A stretch of DNA of 64,000 bases from Malania oleifera (GCF_029873635.1 NC_080421.1:1488001-1552000), one strand, 5' to 3'; counted from the stretch's first letter, positions 48,701 through 60,056 are shown. Notes: generated by a model not told the origin, from the letters alone. Translations and numbers: made by a program.

Positions 48701-50067
48701 AACTTATTCAGCAGTTTGATACATTTTACTGCATAAGCTATGCAGTGAAACAAATTTAATTGTTATGCAGCATTCATACTGGCATCTGCAAATTAATTTG
48801 TAGTTGAAACAATATAACTCTCGCGTGGTTTTCTTTTTAAATTGCAAAAGAAGAAGTATATTAATAGAGAAAGAATATACAATACAGGAGAACAAGGAAT
48901 CCTCCAAAATGAAGGAAAAATAAAAACAGAAAAATTAATGTAGAAAAACAAAGAAATTACTACAAAACAGCAGACCAATCACGCTGAACATCTTCAAGAC
49001 ATAATCCCTTGAAACAACCAGCAGCAACTGCCCATAAAGAAGCCAAATACTGAATCTTTTCTCAAACAAATACCAATAGGACTTCTTCCCCTTAAAAATG
49101 CGAGTATTTCTTTCCATCCAAATACCTCACAACACAGCAAACAAAGCACATCTCCATAGAGCAGCCTTGCCTTTGCTCCTTCTGAACCCCAAAAAAGAAA
49201 TAGCCGGCATATCCTCCATTCACTCTGGACAAACCTAACTTTTTAAACAAAACCAAATAACTTGTTCCAAATCCTTGAGGGAAACAACAATGCAAAAACA
49301 AATGAGAGGCAAATTCAAAACAATGAAAACAAAGGTCACACACGTCTGAGGATGATGCCTTAGAAAGCCTCCTATTTTGCATTAGATTGTTACTTGTTAG
49401 TTGTTAGTGTTAACTCCATTAAGAACAACTAACCAAATAAAAGCATTTGTGTAATATATGATAGGAGTGTAGGTGAATGAAGCCACTCGTAAGCTACTCA
49501 AGCTCTACTGTATTTGAGTTTGAATCAAGGTTGAGCTACTTGGCTATCTTGACAAGTCGAGTTAGAGACTTCATAGTAAAATCAGGCTAATCAAGCTTAA
49601 TTGAGTTATTTATTTATTTATTATTTATTATTTATATTAAATATTATATTTTTTATATTTATATCTGGTGTTATTTAATAATCAAATTGAGCTTAATGAA
49701 GCCTCTTCAGGCCAACAATTATAAGATCCATGAAGTTCAAAGTTGAGTTTTGAGTTAAAAATATCCAATTTTAGTTTGAGTGTCCCACTTCATTAATTCA
49801 ACTTAACTCTGATACAATCCTAGTCTAACATTATATCTGCATATATTTAATACGAATGGTGATTTATTGTTGGGATTCTACAGATGCACAATTCTGGTGG
49901 TCAGCCATGGTGATCCCCTGCAAATCCTGCAAACAATGCTTGGTGCACTAAAGCAGCAGACAGATTCAGCTCTTTGTAATGACTTGCAGGCTGTTTTAGT
50001 CCCTTCCATCTTGTCACAACATCGGAAGTTCGCTTTGCTTACTGGAGAACTCCGGGCGGTTATATGA
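38508..50067 (+). CDS. Histidine phosphatase (phosphoglycerate-mutase-like) family protein, 220 aa, six exons
   Basis: Predicted exons: 38508-38588, 39641-39721, 44219-44347, 45073-45135, 45391-45515 and 49884-50067 (TGA). All are GT..AG and in phase, giving 221 codons. The N-terminus MILQNRYWVLRHGKSIPNER carries the RHG signature with catalytic His12, the residue phosphorylated in this superfamily. Arg75 (FSRTSHTA), Glu138 (PEGGES) and His168 (VVSHGD) complete the expected pocket. There is no targeting peptide, so it is probably cytosolic. The substrate is unknown; most small plant members of this branch are annotated as phosphoglycerate-mutase-like without shown mutase activity. Introns 2 and 5 exceed 4 kb each and hold retroelement debris, but the coding exons look intact. 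The start is supported by the motif position and follows a (GA)16 run. Confidence 0.9.
38850..39360. repeat. About 141-bp tandem repeat in intron 1 of the phosphatase gene
   Basis: Two apparently identical 141-bp units (38920-39060 and 39061-39199) run from GTTGATATCACGCTGG to TTGTGGTGGTAA. More diverged units flank them on both sides (about 38850-38919 and 39200-39360), sharing GTTTCAGCAAAAGCAAG and GATCATTTG words. Confidence 0.9.
40440..42800 (+). mobile_element. Ty1/Copia fossil, 5'-truncated, in intron 2 of the phosphatase gene
   Basis: It shows the end of a reverse-transcriptase domain (about 40470-40780), then RNase H (about 40790-41350). A non-coding stretch follows, with a polypurine tract at about 42128-42138 and a probable 3' LTR starting TGTTAGTGTATAAA at 42140. 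The right end is near 42800 but not sharply defined. Gag, protease, integrase and the 5' LTR are absent. The copy is broken by several disruptions and looks older than the one in LAZ1. It lies in the same orientation as the host gene. Confidence 0.8.
45740..46980 (-). mobile_element. Ty1/Copia reverse-transcriptase fossil in intron 5 of the phosphatase gene
   Basis: The minus strand shows the start of the Copia reverse-transcriptase region (about 46930-46760), its core (about 46610-46220) and the following connection toward RNase H (about 46154-45849). No LTRs, gag or integrase were found. It is a broken fragment with several disruptions. Orientation is opposite to the host gene and to the Copia fossil in intron 2. 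Confidence 0.85.
46981..47640. repeat. About 255-bp tandem repeat with long poly-C tracts, 2.6 copies
   Basis: Units begin with CRTAGAAGCACTT at 46981, 47239 and 47492 (spacings 258 and 253). Each contains ACTATCTGGTGTAAAATTGC, then a run of 15-16 C (about 47115-47130, 47374-47388, 47623-47637), then CTCAGCAGACCAAAATTTAG. The third unit stops after its C run. The short word CAGCAGACCAAAA also occurs near 45735, on the far side of the Copia fragment. Confidence 0.88.
48296..48696 (+). mobile_element. Candidate TRIM (terminal-repeat miniature LTR element), old
   Basis: Two related segments begin TGTCATGATCCCAC (48296 and 48573) and share ACTARGGAGATCTT and CCAAAGCAGA ... CAGAGTTG words. Between them lies TGGTATCAGAACC, a methionine-tRNA-type primer site. 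Total length is about 400 bp with no coding capacity. The terminal repeats are well diverged, so it is old. No target duplication was seen. Confidence 0.5.
48830..49385 (-). mobile_element. LINE (L1-type) 3' fragment with zf-RVT domain
   Basis: On the minus strand the frame at 49382-49092 contains CDLCFHCFEFASHLFLHCCF. This matches the C-x2-C ... H-x3-H/C zinc-binding domain (zf-RVT) that closes the ORF2 of plant L1-type LINEs. The next frame, down to 48935, continues with the ERNTRIFKGKK stretch that normally follows it. Endonuclease and reverse transcriptase are missing, so it is 5'-truncated, and the change of frame shows it is decayed. It lies in intron 5 of the phosphatase gene. Confidence 0.75.
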
Positions 50068-51517
50068 ATTCGAGCTAGCTCGGATTAAGTGATTTTTTTC
50101 AAAATTATTAGTATTTACATGATTGTTTCTGATGCAATACTGCAATTCTTGATCTATTTTTCCAATGATAGATTATCAGGAACATCAAATAGCAGTATTA
50201 ATTGAGATGAATTTATTCCAGAAGGAATTTACTGTATTGGAATAAAGTAGATACTGTGTAGAGATGTTATAGTTTATAAATTAAAGTTCGTGTTATTCCA
50301 TAGCATTTGTTTTTTTTTAAATACTTATGATTGAGTTGCCACTAGCAGTCACGAGTTCTTGCTAAAATTGGAAATGTACACAGTTTTGTGCGAGAATATT
50401 TCACCAAAAGGGTTTAGTTTTTGTCACTACATTTTTCGGTCGGAAAATTTTCGAATTCTTTTTTTGGTTCAGCCCATATACAAAATGAATGAGCTTACGA
50501 TAAAACTAAAAGCAAAGCAACCCAAATGGCTACTATAAATAACAGTAGATGTATGCAAGTTATTTGGTTTTGTTTTGTTTTTGTTATTCGAAAAGTAGAG
50601 CTTTACTAAATCGAAGATGAGTTTTTTAAAATTTAAAATTTTTAATAATTTATCATTAATATTTAAGGTTCAATAAATATTTAACTAACTTTTTTATGCT
50701 TAATAACTAAAAAATTAGAACCTATTCGGCATTATTATTATTTTCTATTTTTTTTTGTTTTCTGTTTCTACATAGTAAAAAAACATGTTGTAGAAACGTG
50801 TTTGTTTATGTTGTTAATTTTCTATTTTTATTATTAGTTTTCAGTGGTTTGTGAAAAAAAAAAACTGAAAATCAGACTTTAAGATTTTTAGTATTTTTGG
50901 CAAACTGTTATAAAAAAATTTTTATTTCTAAAAATAATTTTTTTTGGATTAAATCACTCATTTTATACACTACTAAATTAAAATTAAATTTAAAATAATT
51001 AAAATAAAAAAATTATATAAATTTCAAAAAATAATAATAAAGTCAATTACAAAATATTTTTACTATTTTTTCAATTGTCATGTCCAATAAAATTTTATTG
51101 TAAAGTAAAATTTGAAAGTATAACAAGTATAACAATCTTTATTTTTATTATAATATTTTTTTATAATATTATTTGATTTAAAGATAAAAAAATGAGTATT
51201 TTTAATTAATTTTTTAATTTGCGTTAGTTTTATAAATATTACCTGGTGCTGATTTCTTATTTTTAATGGAACTTTTTTCCCCAAGTTTATGTAGCTTGAA
51301 TAATTATTTTAAAATTTTAATTAAAATTTAACAGTTCTAAGATCAAACCAGAAACGGCGTCGTTGACCATATCGGGAAATCATATTTACGGAAAGAAAAC
51401 CATAGACACTCTGCAAAGTCGAACCACTGGCAAGCTTGAAGATCTCTTGGCCGCGACGACGACGACGGCGACGACAACGTAGACGAAGATCCCTCTCCGC
51501 CCACGTATCCTTCATCC
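50068..51517. other. Phosphatase 3' UTR, intergenic DNA and SLY1 promoter/5' UTR
   Basis: Mostly AT-rich with homopolymer A/T runs. A MITE-like stretch may lie at about 50725-50960. The last ~100 bases become GC-rich, with a GAC/GAG-type trinucleotide run (about 51453-51487) in the presumed SLY1 5' UTR. An ATG at 51436 lies upstream of the chosen SLY1 start. No other gene is recognised. Confidence 0.45.
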
Positions 51518-53451
51518 ATGACTCTCAATCTCCGCCAGAAACAAACAGGTATCTACTCACTCTCTCTCTCTCTCTCTCAATCCGAAATCTCCGATCTGAT
51601 CCGGATCCTTTCGAACCAGAATGCATCACAAGAATGCTGAACCTGAACCAGCCGGTGAACGCTGCCGGAACGGCGAACGAAGAGGTGTACAAGATCCTGA
51701 TTTTCGACAAGTTCTGCCAGAACCTCCTCTCTCCGCTCATCCACGTCAAGGATCTCCGCAAGCACGGGGTCACTCTCTATTTCCTCATCGACAAGGACCG
51801 CAAGCCCGTACACGACGTCCCCGCTGTCTACTTCGTCCGGCCAAGCCCTCAAAATGTCCAGCGCATAATTGCCGACGCCTCCAAATCCCTCTACGACAGC
51901 TTCCACCTCAACTTCTCGTCCTCGATTCCTCGCTCGCTCCTCGAAGATCTCGCCTCCGGAACCTTAGGTTCGGACTCCGTGCATCGAATTTCCAAGGTAC
52001 ATGATCAGTACTTGGAGTTTGTGACCCTAGAGGATAACTTGTTTTCACTTGCTCAGAATAATATTTATGTTCAATTGAATGATCCTTCGGCGGGTGATCG
52101 CGAAATTGAGGAGATCATCGAGAGGATTGTAAGCGGATTGTTTTGTGTTCTGGCCACGCTCGCCGTGGTTCCGGTGATTAGGTGTCCCCGGGGAGGGCCG
52201 GCGGAGATGGTCGCGGCGGCTTTGGATCAGCGGTTGCGCGACCATCTTTTGACGAAGAATAATTTGTTTTCGGAGGGTGGGGGTTTCGCGAGCTCGTTTC
52301 AGCGCCCAATATTGTGTCTGTTTGATCGGAATTTTGAGCTTGCGGTGGGTATACAACACGATTTTAGGTACCGGCCGCTTGTGCATGATGTTCTCGGGTT
52401 GAAGCTCAATAGATTGAGTGTGCAGGGAGAGAAGGGCGGGATGAGATCATACGAGTTGGATGGTTCAGATCCTTTTTGGGTTGCCAACGGGGGTTTGGAG
52501 TTTCCAGAGGTTGCTGTGGAGATAGAGACCCAGTTGAATAAGTACAAGAAGGACGTTGAAGAGGTGAATAGGCGGACTGGCGGGAATGAGGGGGCTGAGT
52601 TTGGTGGTGAGGATTTGATCGGGAATACAAAGCATTTGATGAATGCAGTGAACTCGCTTCCAGAGCTGACTGAGCGGAAACAGGTGATTGATAAGCACAC
52701 AAACATTGCCACTGTACTGTTGGGTGAGATCAAGGAGAGATCTCTTGATTCTTATGCTAAGAAGGAGATGGACATGATGATTAGAGGAAACATTGATAGG
52801 CATGAGCTGCTTAGTGTGCTCAGAGGGAAGGGGACGAAACTGGATAAGCTAAGGTTTGCAATCATTTATCTAATTTCTTCAGAAAGCATTCAACAGTCAG
52901 AAGTAGAGATGGTGGAAGCAGCACTTAGAGAGTGTGAGGTTGATTCTAGTGCGTTTCAGTATGTGAAAAAGATCAAATCGTTAAATGTGTCATTGGCATC
53001 AGCAAACTCTGCTAGCAGAAGTAACATTGTTGATTGGGCTGAGAAACTTTATGGTCAGTCAATTAGTGCTGTGACCGCAGGGATGAAAAACTTGTTATCT
53101 AGTGATCATCAACTTGCAATGACAAGGACTGTAGAAGCCTTGATGGAAGGTAAGCCAAATCCTGAGATCGACTCCTATGTCATGTTTGATCCTCGTGCTC
53201 CCAAGTTTAACTCTGGAATTGGTGGCAGCCATCTAAAAGGGCCTTTTAAAGAAGCTATTGTGTTCATGATTGGTGGTGGTAATTATGTGGAATATGGGAG
53301 CTTGCAGGAGCTTGCGCTCCGTCAGCAGCCGGTCAAGCATATAGTGTATGGAACAACAGAAGTTCTCACAGGAGCAGAGTTTATTGAGCAGCTTACACTG
53401 TTGGGCCAGAAGATGGGACTGGGCGGCAGTGTAGCGCCCCAAACCCAGTGA
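51518..53451 (+). CDS. SLY1: SLY1, Sec1/Munc18-family protein for ER-Golgi vesicle fusion, 620 aa, two exons
   Basis: Join of 51518-51548 and 51620-53451 (TGA), 621 codons. Exon 1 encodes only MTLNLRQKQT plus one base. The 71-nt intron (GTATCT..CCAG) is CT-rich, and exon 2 resumes with E-C-I-T-R-MLNLNQP. This gives the start expected from plant SLY1 (MALNLRQKQTECI..), whereas the longest open frame, from 51436, would replace it with an Arg-rich leader unlike the family. The rest is a full-length SM domain with clear hallmarks: YKILIFDKFCQNLLSPL, LRKHGVTLYFLIDKDR, VIRCPRGGPAEMVA, FRYRPLVHDVLGLKLN, LPELTERKQVIDKHTNIAT, and the C-terminal FMIGGGNYVEYGSLQEL. SLY1 binds the N-terminus of the Qa-SNARE SYP31/Sed5 and templates SNARE assembly at the Golgi; it is cytosolic/peripheral. 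The length is close to the Arabidopsis protein. Confidence 0.95.
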
Positions 53452-54137
53452 GGATGCATGCTTGATGTGCTTCTTGAAGCAAGCAATCTGGTGGTGTATG
53501 TATGAGTGAAGATGTACAATGGGAAGCTAAAAATAGTTAAGGACCCTTTTAAGCAACTGCATCATATATCCTATCCGGTGTTCCTGAAAGTTGAGCAGGG
53601 TTTTCTTTTTTCTATGCTAATTTTTCTTCATTTTGGGGTCGGTATTCTGATTTTCTAGTGAGATGCAAATTGACCCTCCTAATGGTTATAGAAGAAATGA
53701 AGAATGGTTTTATTATAGGTTTCGTTATTTTTTTTACTGTTATTAACAGAAAAAAAAAAAAAAAAAATCTCCTTCTCGTGTATTTGGAGCTTTAACTTTT
53801 GATGTTCAAATTTTGATGCTGTCTGCATATTGGCATTTGAATTAGTCACTGGAGGGATGTCAATTAACACTACTTATGATAGCTATTCCTGTACCTGCAG
53901 CAATTGTTGCCCTGAAATATTCTGTTCTTGCTTGGATTTGTGCTTTGGCCATATAGCTTGGATGTATTTTATCAATTTCAATATTAATTATAATCTATTG
54001 GAGTTCAGTCTTCACCTTTTACAGAAACGAGCTCGTGAATGGTATGTATGTGATGAGGCTACTCTGGTAATTTCAGGCCTGCCTTCTTTCTCCTCTAAAG
54101 AATTCTGTTTTGTACATTGATTGGATGGAGTGGGTGA
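53452..54137 (+). other. SLY1 3' UTR and intergenic DNA
   Basis: Contains the presumed SLY1 3' UTR (to about 53750, with an A-rich run at about 53750-53767). Beyond that there are only short frames without recognisable domains. Confidence 0.4.
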
Positions 54138-56199
54138 ACACAATTAAAGTCACTTGACAGCCTAGAAGTTTTGCCTGCAGAATTCCCTGTACTAACTATT
54201 CTTTTGGAGTTTTATGGTTATTTTCCTGATGACTATCATATGGAAACAGTGCAGGTATGTAATGAGCTTATTGGTTTTTATTTTGTTTTTGTTGTTTTGT
54301 TGTCAGAGTTGTTGCAGTTGTTGTAGCAGTTGTTATTCTTATTAGTATTCTTATTTGTTATGTTCATTACTATCACGTTCTTCTTCTTTTACCATATTTT
54401 TATTTGTACTGTAGAGAGTTGGTCTAATGCAATACACACTTGGGTAATGTCTTACTCTATTTGATTCAAATAGGATGCTGAATATCTTCTTTGCATTGTG
54501 AAATAAACAAGCAATTTGACACGCCAAACCTATTGCTTTATTTTCTGAACAGCCACAAACTATTATTATTATTTTATTGCGAAATCTACTAGGCTGCCGA
54601 ACTAGTTGCCCTCATATTTTTTTTGCAATTTGAATCTTGTCTAATATTATATTAATGTTTTCATACGCATAATTGCACAGAAGTTTGTAGATCTATGTTT
54701 TATATTATTATATCTAGGATATTTTAGGCAGTATATTTCCATCATGGGAAGAGCTCCTTTTCCCAAATGATTTAAAGTCAGGATTATAGTTGCTCATTTG
54801 CTTCCTGTTTCTGACAACTTATGCTCCCTTGCTTGATATCTCATTGAAATAAAATCTTACATTTACAGCTTGATATGCAATGGTTTTCCGCAAGTTGAAA
54901 TTGTGGTTTATGGTTTGAGGTGGTCTTTCATACACTAATTGCCTCTGATTTTTTAGTATAATCTGATCTTACATTTGGGAGCATAGAATTCAGACCTTGA
55001 TTTGGATTTGCGTGTATTTAAACAAAATGTGGTATAAAATTGTATTGAATTTCTATCAAATCCACACAAATTAAAATTCAAGTCCCGAAATCCACACTTC
55101 CGAACTCTATCTTGCGAAATTATGTTGTCTTCGGAGAACTTAATCAACGAAAATTTCCTGCACTTTTCAGGTGTAGGGAATCTCTATTCAATCCAACTTC
55201 TTTACTTGGTTTGAGTGTAGTTCATATCTATTTCTAAATCATTATTCATAAAACCCTTGTTTCTTGCATGTTTACTACTGAGGAATGACATGGAATCAGG
55301 TGGAGTGATCAAATTTTCCGTTCAAATTTTCATTCTATTCCATTTCCCTTCTATTCTACTCTGCAAACCAAATGGTTACTGCTTTTCATTATTTCACCAT
55401 GGCTTTTGAGATCCCAAGAAGCGGGATATAGGGATCCTAGGGATCAAAATTTTGGTTTAAATGCCAGAATTTTTTAGCGTGGGAACTTACTAACACCTCT
55501 AACCACAAATGGAGAAGAAAATAAAAATGAAATTTGCCAACTGATGCAGTTGGATATTTCCAGATCCACATTGATGTATTTGTATCTTTTTGATGCATGC
55601 TGTTCTGACATCAGAATAATGATAGATGTGAACTCATGGCAACTTCCAAGCATATCTTTGGGACATAGTTGCCAAAAAATGCTGACACCCTAACAGACCT
55701 ACGTATTGGTACCCATGTTCCAAAAATGTGGAACATTTTCGTTCTGGAATGCTAAGTCTAAGGACCCAAAGTTTTAATTCAATATTTTTTACATAACATA
55801 ACTTATAATTCTATATTTTTTTTGGTTGTTTATAAAAAAAAAAGAAATCTATTTGTGTTGTTATTAATCTGTTTCTAATCAGAAAATCTCTTCTACATTT
55901 AGAAACACTTCACCATCCTCTCCAAAATATACAAGTGTCATTACACTTTTTTCACCAAGATATCTATTTTTAGATACCCGTTTTCACTGCAACCCCATTC
56001 CTTTTCCACGAACCAAAACATTCCAGGATTTAAGTAACATTGGTTTGGGATGTTGCTTGAGAGTTATCTTTGTTAATTCCTTGTGTTTGTGTACATACAG
56101 ACTTTGAAGAACTGCAGTGATGCCTCAAGCCTGGTTTTGCAAATGCATGATATCGTTTGCAGAGGAAAGTTGGTCATGGCATGGGGCAAGAGGTTGTAG
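54138..56199 (+). CDS. Possible terminal exons of an unrecognised gene or gene fragment
   Basis: Two open segments look coding and join in phase across a GT..AG intron. The first lies within 54138-54253 (its left border is unclear; AG acceptors at 54159 or 54180 are possible) and ends GCAG|GTATGT. The second, 56101-56199, follows a pyrimidine stretch and TACATACAG and ends TAG. Sample residues are LPAEFPVLTILLEFYGYF from the first, and TLKNCSDASSLVLQMH and GKLVMAWGKRL from the second. I do not recognise the protein and found no upstream exons between SLY1 and 54138, so this may be a relic or chance. The LINE at 56420 would sit in its 3' UTR. Confidence 0.3.
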
Positions 56200-56401
56200 A
56201 GGAAGCTTTGTTTGGAGCATTTACCGTCAATCGAAGTTTTGCGGGGCTATAGGAACGTTGTGGTTGTATGTCGAGGCAAATTTCAGGTTGTCGTGGATCA
56301 AGAATATGGGAAATTCTCCCATTTGTGCATAGCTTGCATTCTTGTCTGTTCAGTATTTGAATGATGACTTTAGAGATGAAATTCTGCATAAAAATGTTTG
56401 T

Positions 56402-56419
56402 TTTGCTGGTACTTAAAAG
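56402..56419 (+). repeat. Left target-site duplication of the RTE LINE
   Basis: TTTGCTGGTACTTAAAAG, identical to 59022-59039. Confidence 0.95.
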
Positions 56420-59021
56420 ATAATAAATATCATTAGTGCTTATACTCCTCAAGTTGGCTTAGCAGAAAATCTTAAGAGACAATTTTGGGAAGATATGGAT
56501 AGTATTATACAAGGCATACCAGAGACTGAGAAAATATTTATAGGAGGAGATCTGAATGGACACGTTGGAAGAGATAATAAAAATTATGAAAGGATACATA
56601 GAGGATATGGATATAGAGACAAAAATGAGTTTGGAGAGATGATCTTAGACTTTGCTATGTCATATGATTTTAGTATAATGAATACTTGCTTTAAGAAGAG
56701 AGAAGAATATTTAATAACCTTTAAAAGTGGACAAAATAGAAGTCAAATAGATTTTTTATTAACTAGGAGGGTAAATCATGTATCATGCAAGGATTGTGAA
56801 GTTATTCCAGGTGAAAGTCTAATCACACAACATAGAGTCTTAGTGTTAGATATATGCATTAAAAAGGGGAAGAAAAAGGAGAAAATAAACCAGTGTAGGA
56901 GAACTAGATGGTGGAACCTAAAAGGAGAAAATATAATAAAATTTAAAGATAAAATGATCAAAGATCGGGATTGGACCTTAGAGGATGGGATAGATTCAAA
57001 TACTCTTTGGAATAGATTAGTTAGCTCTATTAAAAAGATAGCAAAAGAAATTTTAGGTGAATCAAGGGGAAGATTCTCAAATAGCAAAGAAAGTTGGTGG
57101 TGGGATAAAGATGTACAAAAAATCATAAAGACAAAAAGAATTTGGTATAAAACGTGGCAAAAATGTAGAAACAGCGATAACTTTGAAAAATATAAGGAGG
57201 CAAGAAAAGATGCAAAAAGGGCCGTTAGTGAAGTTAAATATAGATCATTTAATAGTTTGTATGATAGATTAGGTACAAAAGAAGGGGAAAGAGATATATT
57301 TAAACTTGTTAAAGTTAGAGAAAGGAAGAACAAGGACTTAGGAAATGTAAAATGTATAAAAAGTGAGGATGATATTGTCTTGGTTAAGGACGAAGATATT
57401 AAAGAAAGATGGCGAAGTTACTTTAGTAAGTTGTTTAAGGAAAACCAAATAGAAGGCTTAAATTTAGAATTGTCAAATGAGGAAAATACTAAAAATATAA
57501 GATTTATTCGAAAAATTAGAATTAACGAAGTTAAGTTTGCACTAAAAAAGATGAAAAATGGGAAAGTTATGGAACCAGATAACATCCCAATTGAAGTTTG
57601 GAAATGCTTGGATGATAACGGAATTATATGGTTAACTAATTTATTTAATACAATTGTAAAAACTAAGAAAATGCCAGATGAATGGAGGAAAAATACTTTA
57701 ATACCTATATACAAAAATAAAGGAGATATTCAAAATTGTAATAATTATCATGAAATTAAACTTATGAGTCATACGATGAAACTATGGGAAAGAGTATTTG
57801 AACAAAGATTAAGGTTAGAAACGAAGATCTCAGAAAATCAATTTGGTTTTATGCCTGGGAGATCTACCACAGAAGCTAATTTATCTTTTAAGAAGATTAA
57901 TGGAAAAGTTTAGGGAAAAGAAGAGGGACTTGCATATGATATTTATTGACCTTGAGAAAGCATATGATAGGATACCTAGGGAAGTTCTATGGTGGGTTTT
58001 AGAAAAAAAGGGTGTATGTTGTAAGTATACTGATATCATTAAGGATATGTACAATGGAGTAATGACTAGTGTAAAGACTATATATAGAGAAACTAGAGAA
58101 TTTTCAAATACCATAGGTGTACATCAAGGATCTGCTTTGAATCCTTATCTTTTTGCTTTAGTGATGGACCAATTGACTAAGAGTATTCAAAAGGAGGTTC
58201 CATGGTGTATGTTGTTTGCAGATGATATTGTATTAATTGACGAAATTAGGGATGGAGTAGAGGCTGAGTTAGAATTATGGAGAGAAGCTTTGGAATCTAG
58301 AGGCTTTAAGATAAGTAGAAATAAAACAGAATATATGAAATGTAATTTTAGTAATGATAGGTGGAATATTGGAGACAAAGTTAAACTTGATGATGAAGAA
58401 ATAAATAGCACTTGTAGATTTCGATACCTTGGATCTATTATGCAAGCTGAAAGAGAAATTGAAGATGATGTAATGCATAGAGTTAAAGCAAGTTGGGTAA
58501 AATGGAGAAGTTCTTCAAGTGTTCTATGTGATAGTAGAATAACCTTAAAATTGAAAGGGAAGTTTTATAGGACAGTTATAAGACCAGCTATGCTATGTGG
58601 ATCAGAATGTTGGGCGACGAAGAAACATAATATTCAAAAAGTAAAAGTTGCCGAGATGAGGATGCTTAGATGGATGAGTGGTATATCATTGAAAGATAAA
58701 TTAAGGAATGAACATATTCGTGGTAAATTAGGTGTAGCTCCTATAGAAGATAAGATAAGAGAAGGACGACTCAGATGGTATGGACACTTGCAACGTAGGC
58801 CTTATATGCACCTGTGAGGAAGAGTGACTTAGTTACTATAGGGGGCAATAGAAGGGGTAGGGGTAGACCTAAAATAACTTGGGAGGAGATAGTGCGTAAG
58901 GATTTAATATCTTTGAATCTATCAAAAGAAATAGTCCATGATCGCATAAATTGGCGGAAAAGGATTCATATAGCCGACCCCACTTAGTGGGACTAAGGCT
59001 TAGTTTTGTTGTTGTTTGTTG
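56420..59021 (+). mobile_element. RTE-clade LINE, 5'-truncated, with perfect 18-bp target duplication
   Basis: Begins inside the apurinic-type endonuclease domain (ISAYTPQVGLAENLKRQ, then GGDLNGHVGRDN and SQIDFLL at about 56420-56770). A linker follows, then the reverse transcriptase (about 57500-58500) with FIDLEKAYDRIPRE, the HQGSALNPYLF block and the FADD catalytic motif (about 58213-58227). The RTE-type C-terminal domain then runs to the stop near 58987, with RMLRWMSG and GRPKITWEE. The 3' end is the usual RTE tail of TTG repeats. The frame changes near 57880 and again near 58800, and the 5' third is missing, so the copy is inactive. Perfect duplications at both ends argue for a fairly recent insertion. 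Confidence 0.93.
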
Positions 59022-59039
59022 TTTGCTGGTACTTAAAAG
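59022..59039 (+). repeat. Right target-site duplication of the RTE LINE
   Basis: TTTGCTGGTACTTAAAAG, directly after the TTG-rich tail. Confidence 0.95.
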
Positions 59040-60056
59040 CTGCAATTGTGTTGCAAAAATGTGAAGGATATAATTGACATTGTTCTGATATATCATGATC
59101 TGAAATTGTTTGGGTAACTTTCTTTTCACCCATTTTCCCCCTACTTTTGGAGGATTGATTTTGGAAGATCTTCCCTTTAATGGGTAATTCTCTTTTCTGT
59201 TGTGTTATCAATATAGTTTACTGTATGTGCTCCTGAAGTTACATAAAATATTACCCAGATTTTCATTTAATGGGAAATTCTCTCTCTCTCTCTTTGGTTG
59301 CATTATCTATGTATTTTTTATACTATTATGGCCTCCAAATGTTGCATAAAATTTTATGGAAGAGTTTCGAGTTTTGACTTTACATTTGAATGTGTGTGGA
59401 TTTTAATCAAGTGCATTCATGCTCCTAAATACAACTTTAAGGTAATTTTAGTCAATCAATTATTCATGTTCCCTAGTATCTCCTACCAAACTTAGGCTTC
59501 ATTATTGATGCATGGATTATAAATATTGTGGCTTATTAAGCTTTAAGAATAAGTTATAACTACTGTCTTTCTTTGAGTTACTTTGAGGAAAACAATTATT
59601 TGAGTTGGTAGTCACAAATTAATATTATAAGTTGTTTCATGCAAATCTTATGGCTTGTTTGGAAAGATACCCTTTTGACTTGGAAGTTATTGGGGTGCGT
59701 GCCTGTGTTGTTTGAATTGTTTCACTGTTGCAAGTGTTTATTCATTTCATCACTTAGTAGTAACTAGAAATGAAAAATTAATTTAGAGAGTTTTGGGAAA
59801 TACATATGCTTGGTTCTCTTAATTATTTTTTTAAACAATAAATTATTCTGAGTGCTCTTGATTTGTTCCACTCAATGACCCTTATCATCATTTAGAGTCA
59901 TTTTTTGTGTCCCATTTATTTTAATTTGACCAACAATATGAGTAATGTCTCATGTCATCTTCGTGTTGATTAACCATCTTCAATTATTTGCATTATCCAA
60001 ATTTTATTTGAGCTCATATTTTTCTTGATTAAAATAAAATATTTTCTAAAATAATG
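59040..60056. other. Intergenic AT-rich DNA
   Basis: Continues the pre-insertion locus. A diverged ~90-bp tandem duplication starts at about 59177 and 59266 (both begin TTTAATGGG and continue with AATTCTCT). No gene or RNA is recognised. Confidence 0.4.

Noticed and set aside
52045-52803. Several minus-strand open frames over 100 codons opposite SLY1
   Set aside because: They are antisense by-products of the GC-rich SLY1 exon and overlap one another.
51436-53451. 671-codon open frame as the SLY1 coding sequence
   Set aside because: Its first ~60 codons are an Arg-rich leader and a CT-repeat translation unlike any SLY1. A 71-nt intron and the ATG at 51518 restore the known family N-terminus.
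53830-54120. 96-codon frame downstream of SLY1 as an exon of the possible unknown gene
   Set aside because: Its reading frame does not connect with the segment at 54138-54253, and no splice pair joining them cleanly was found.
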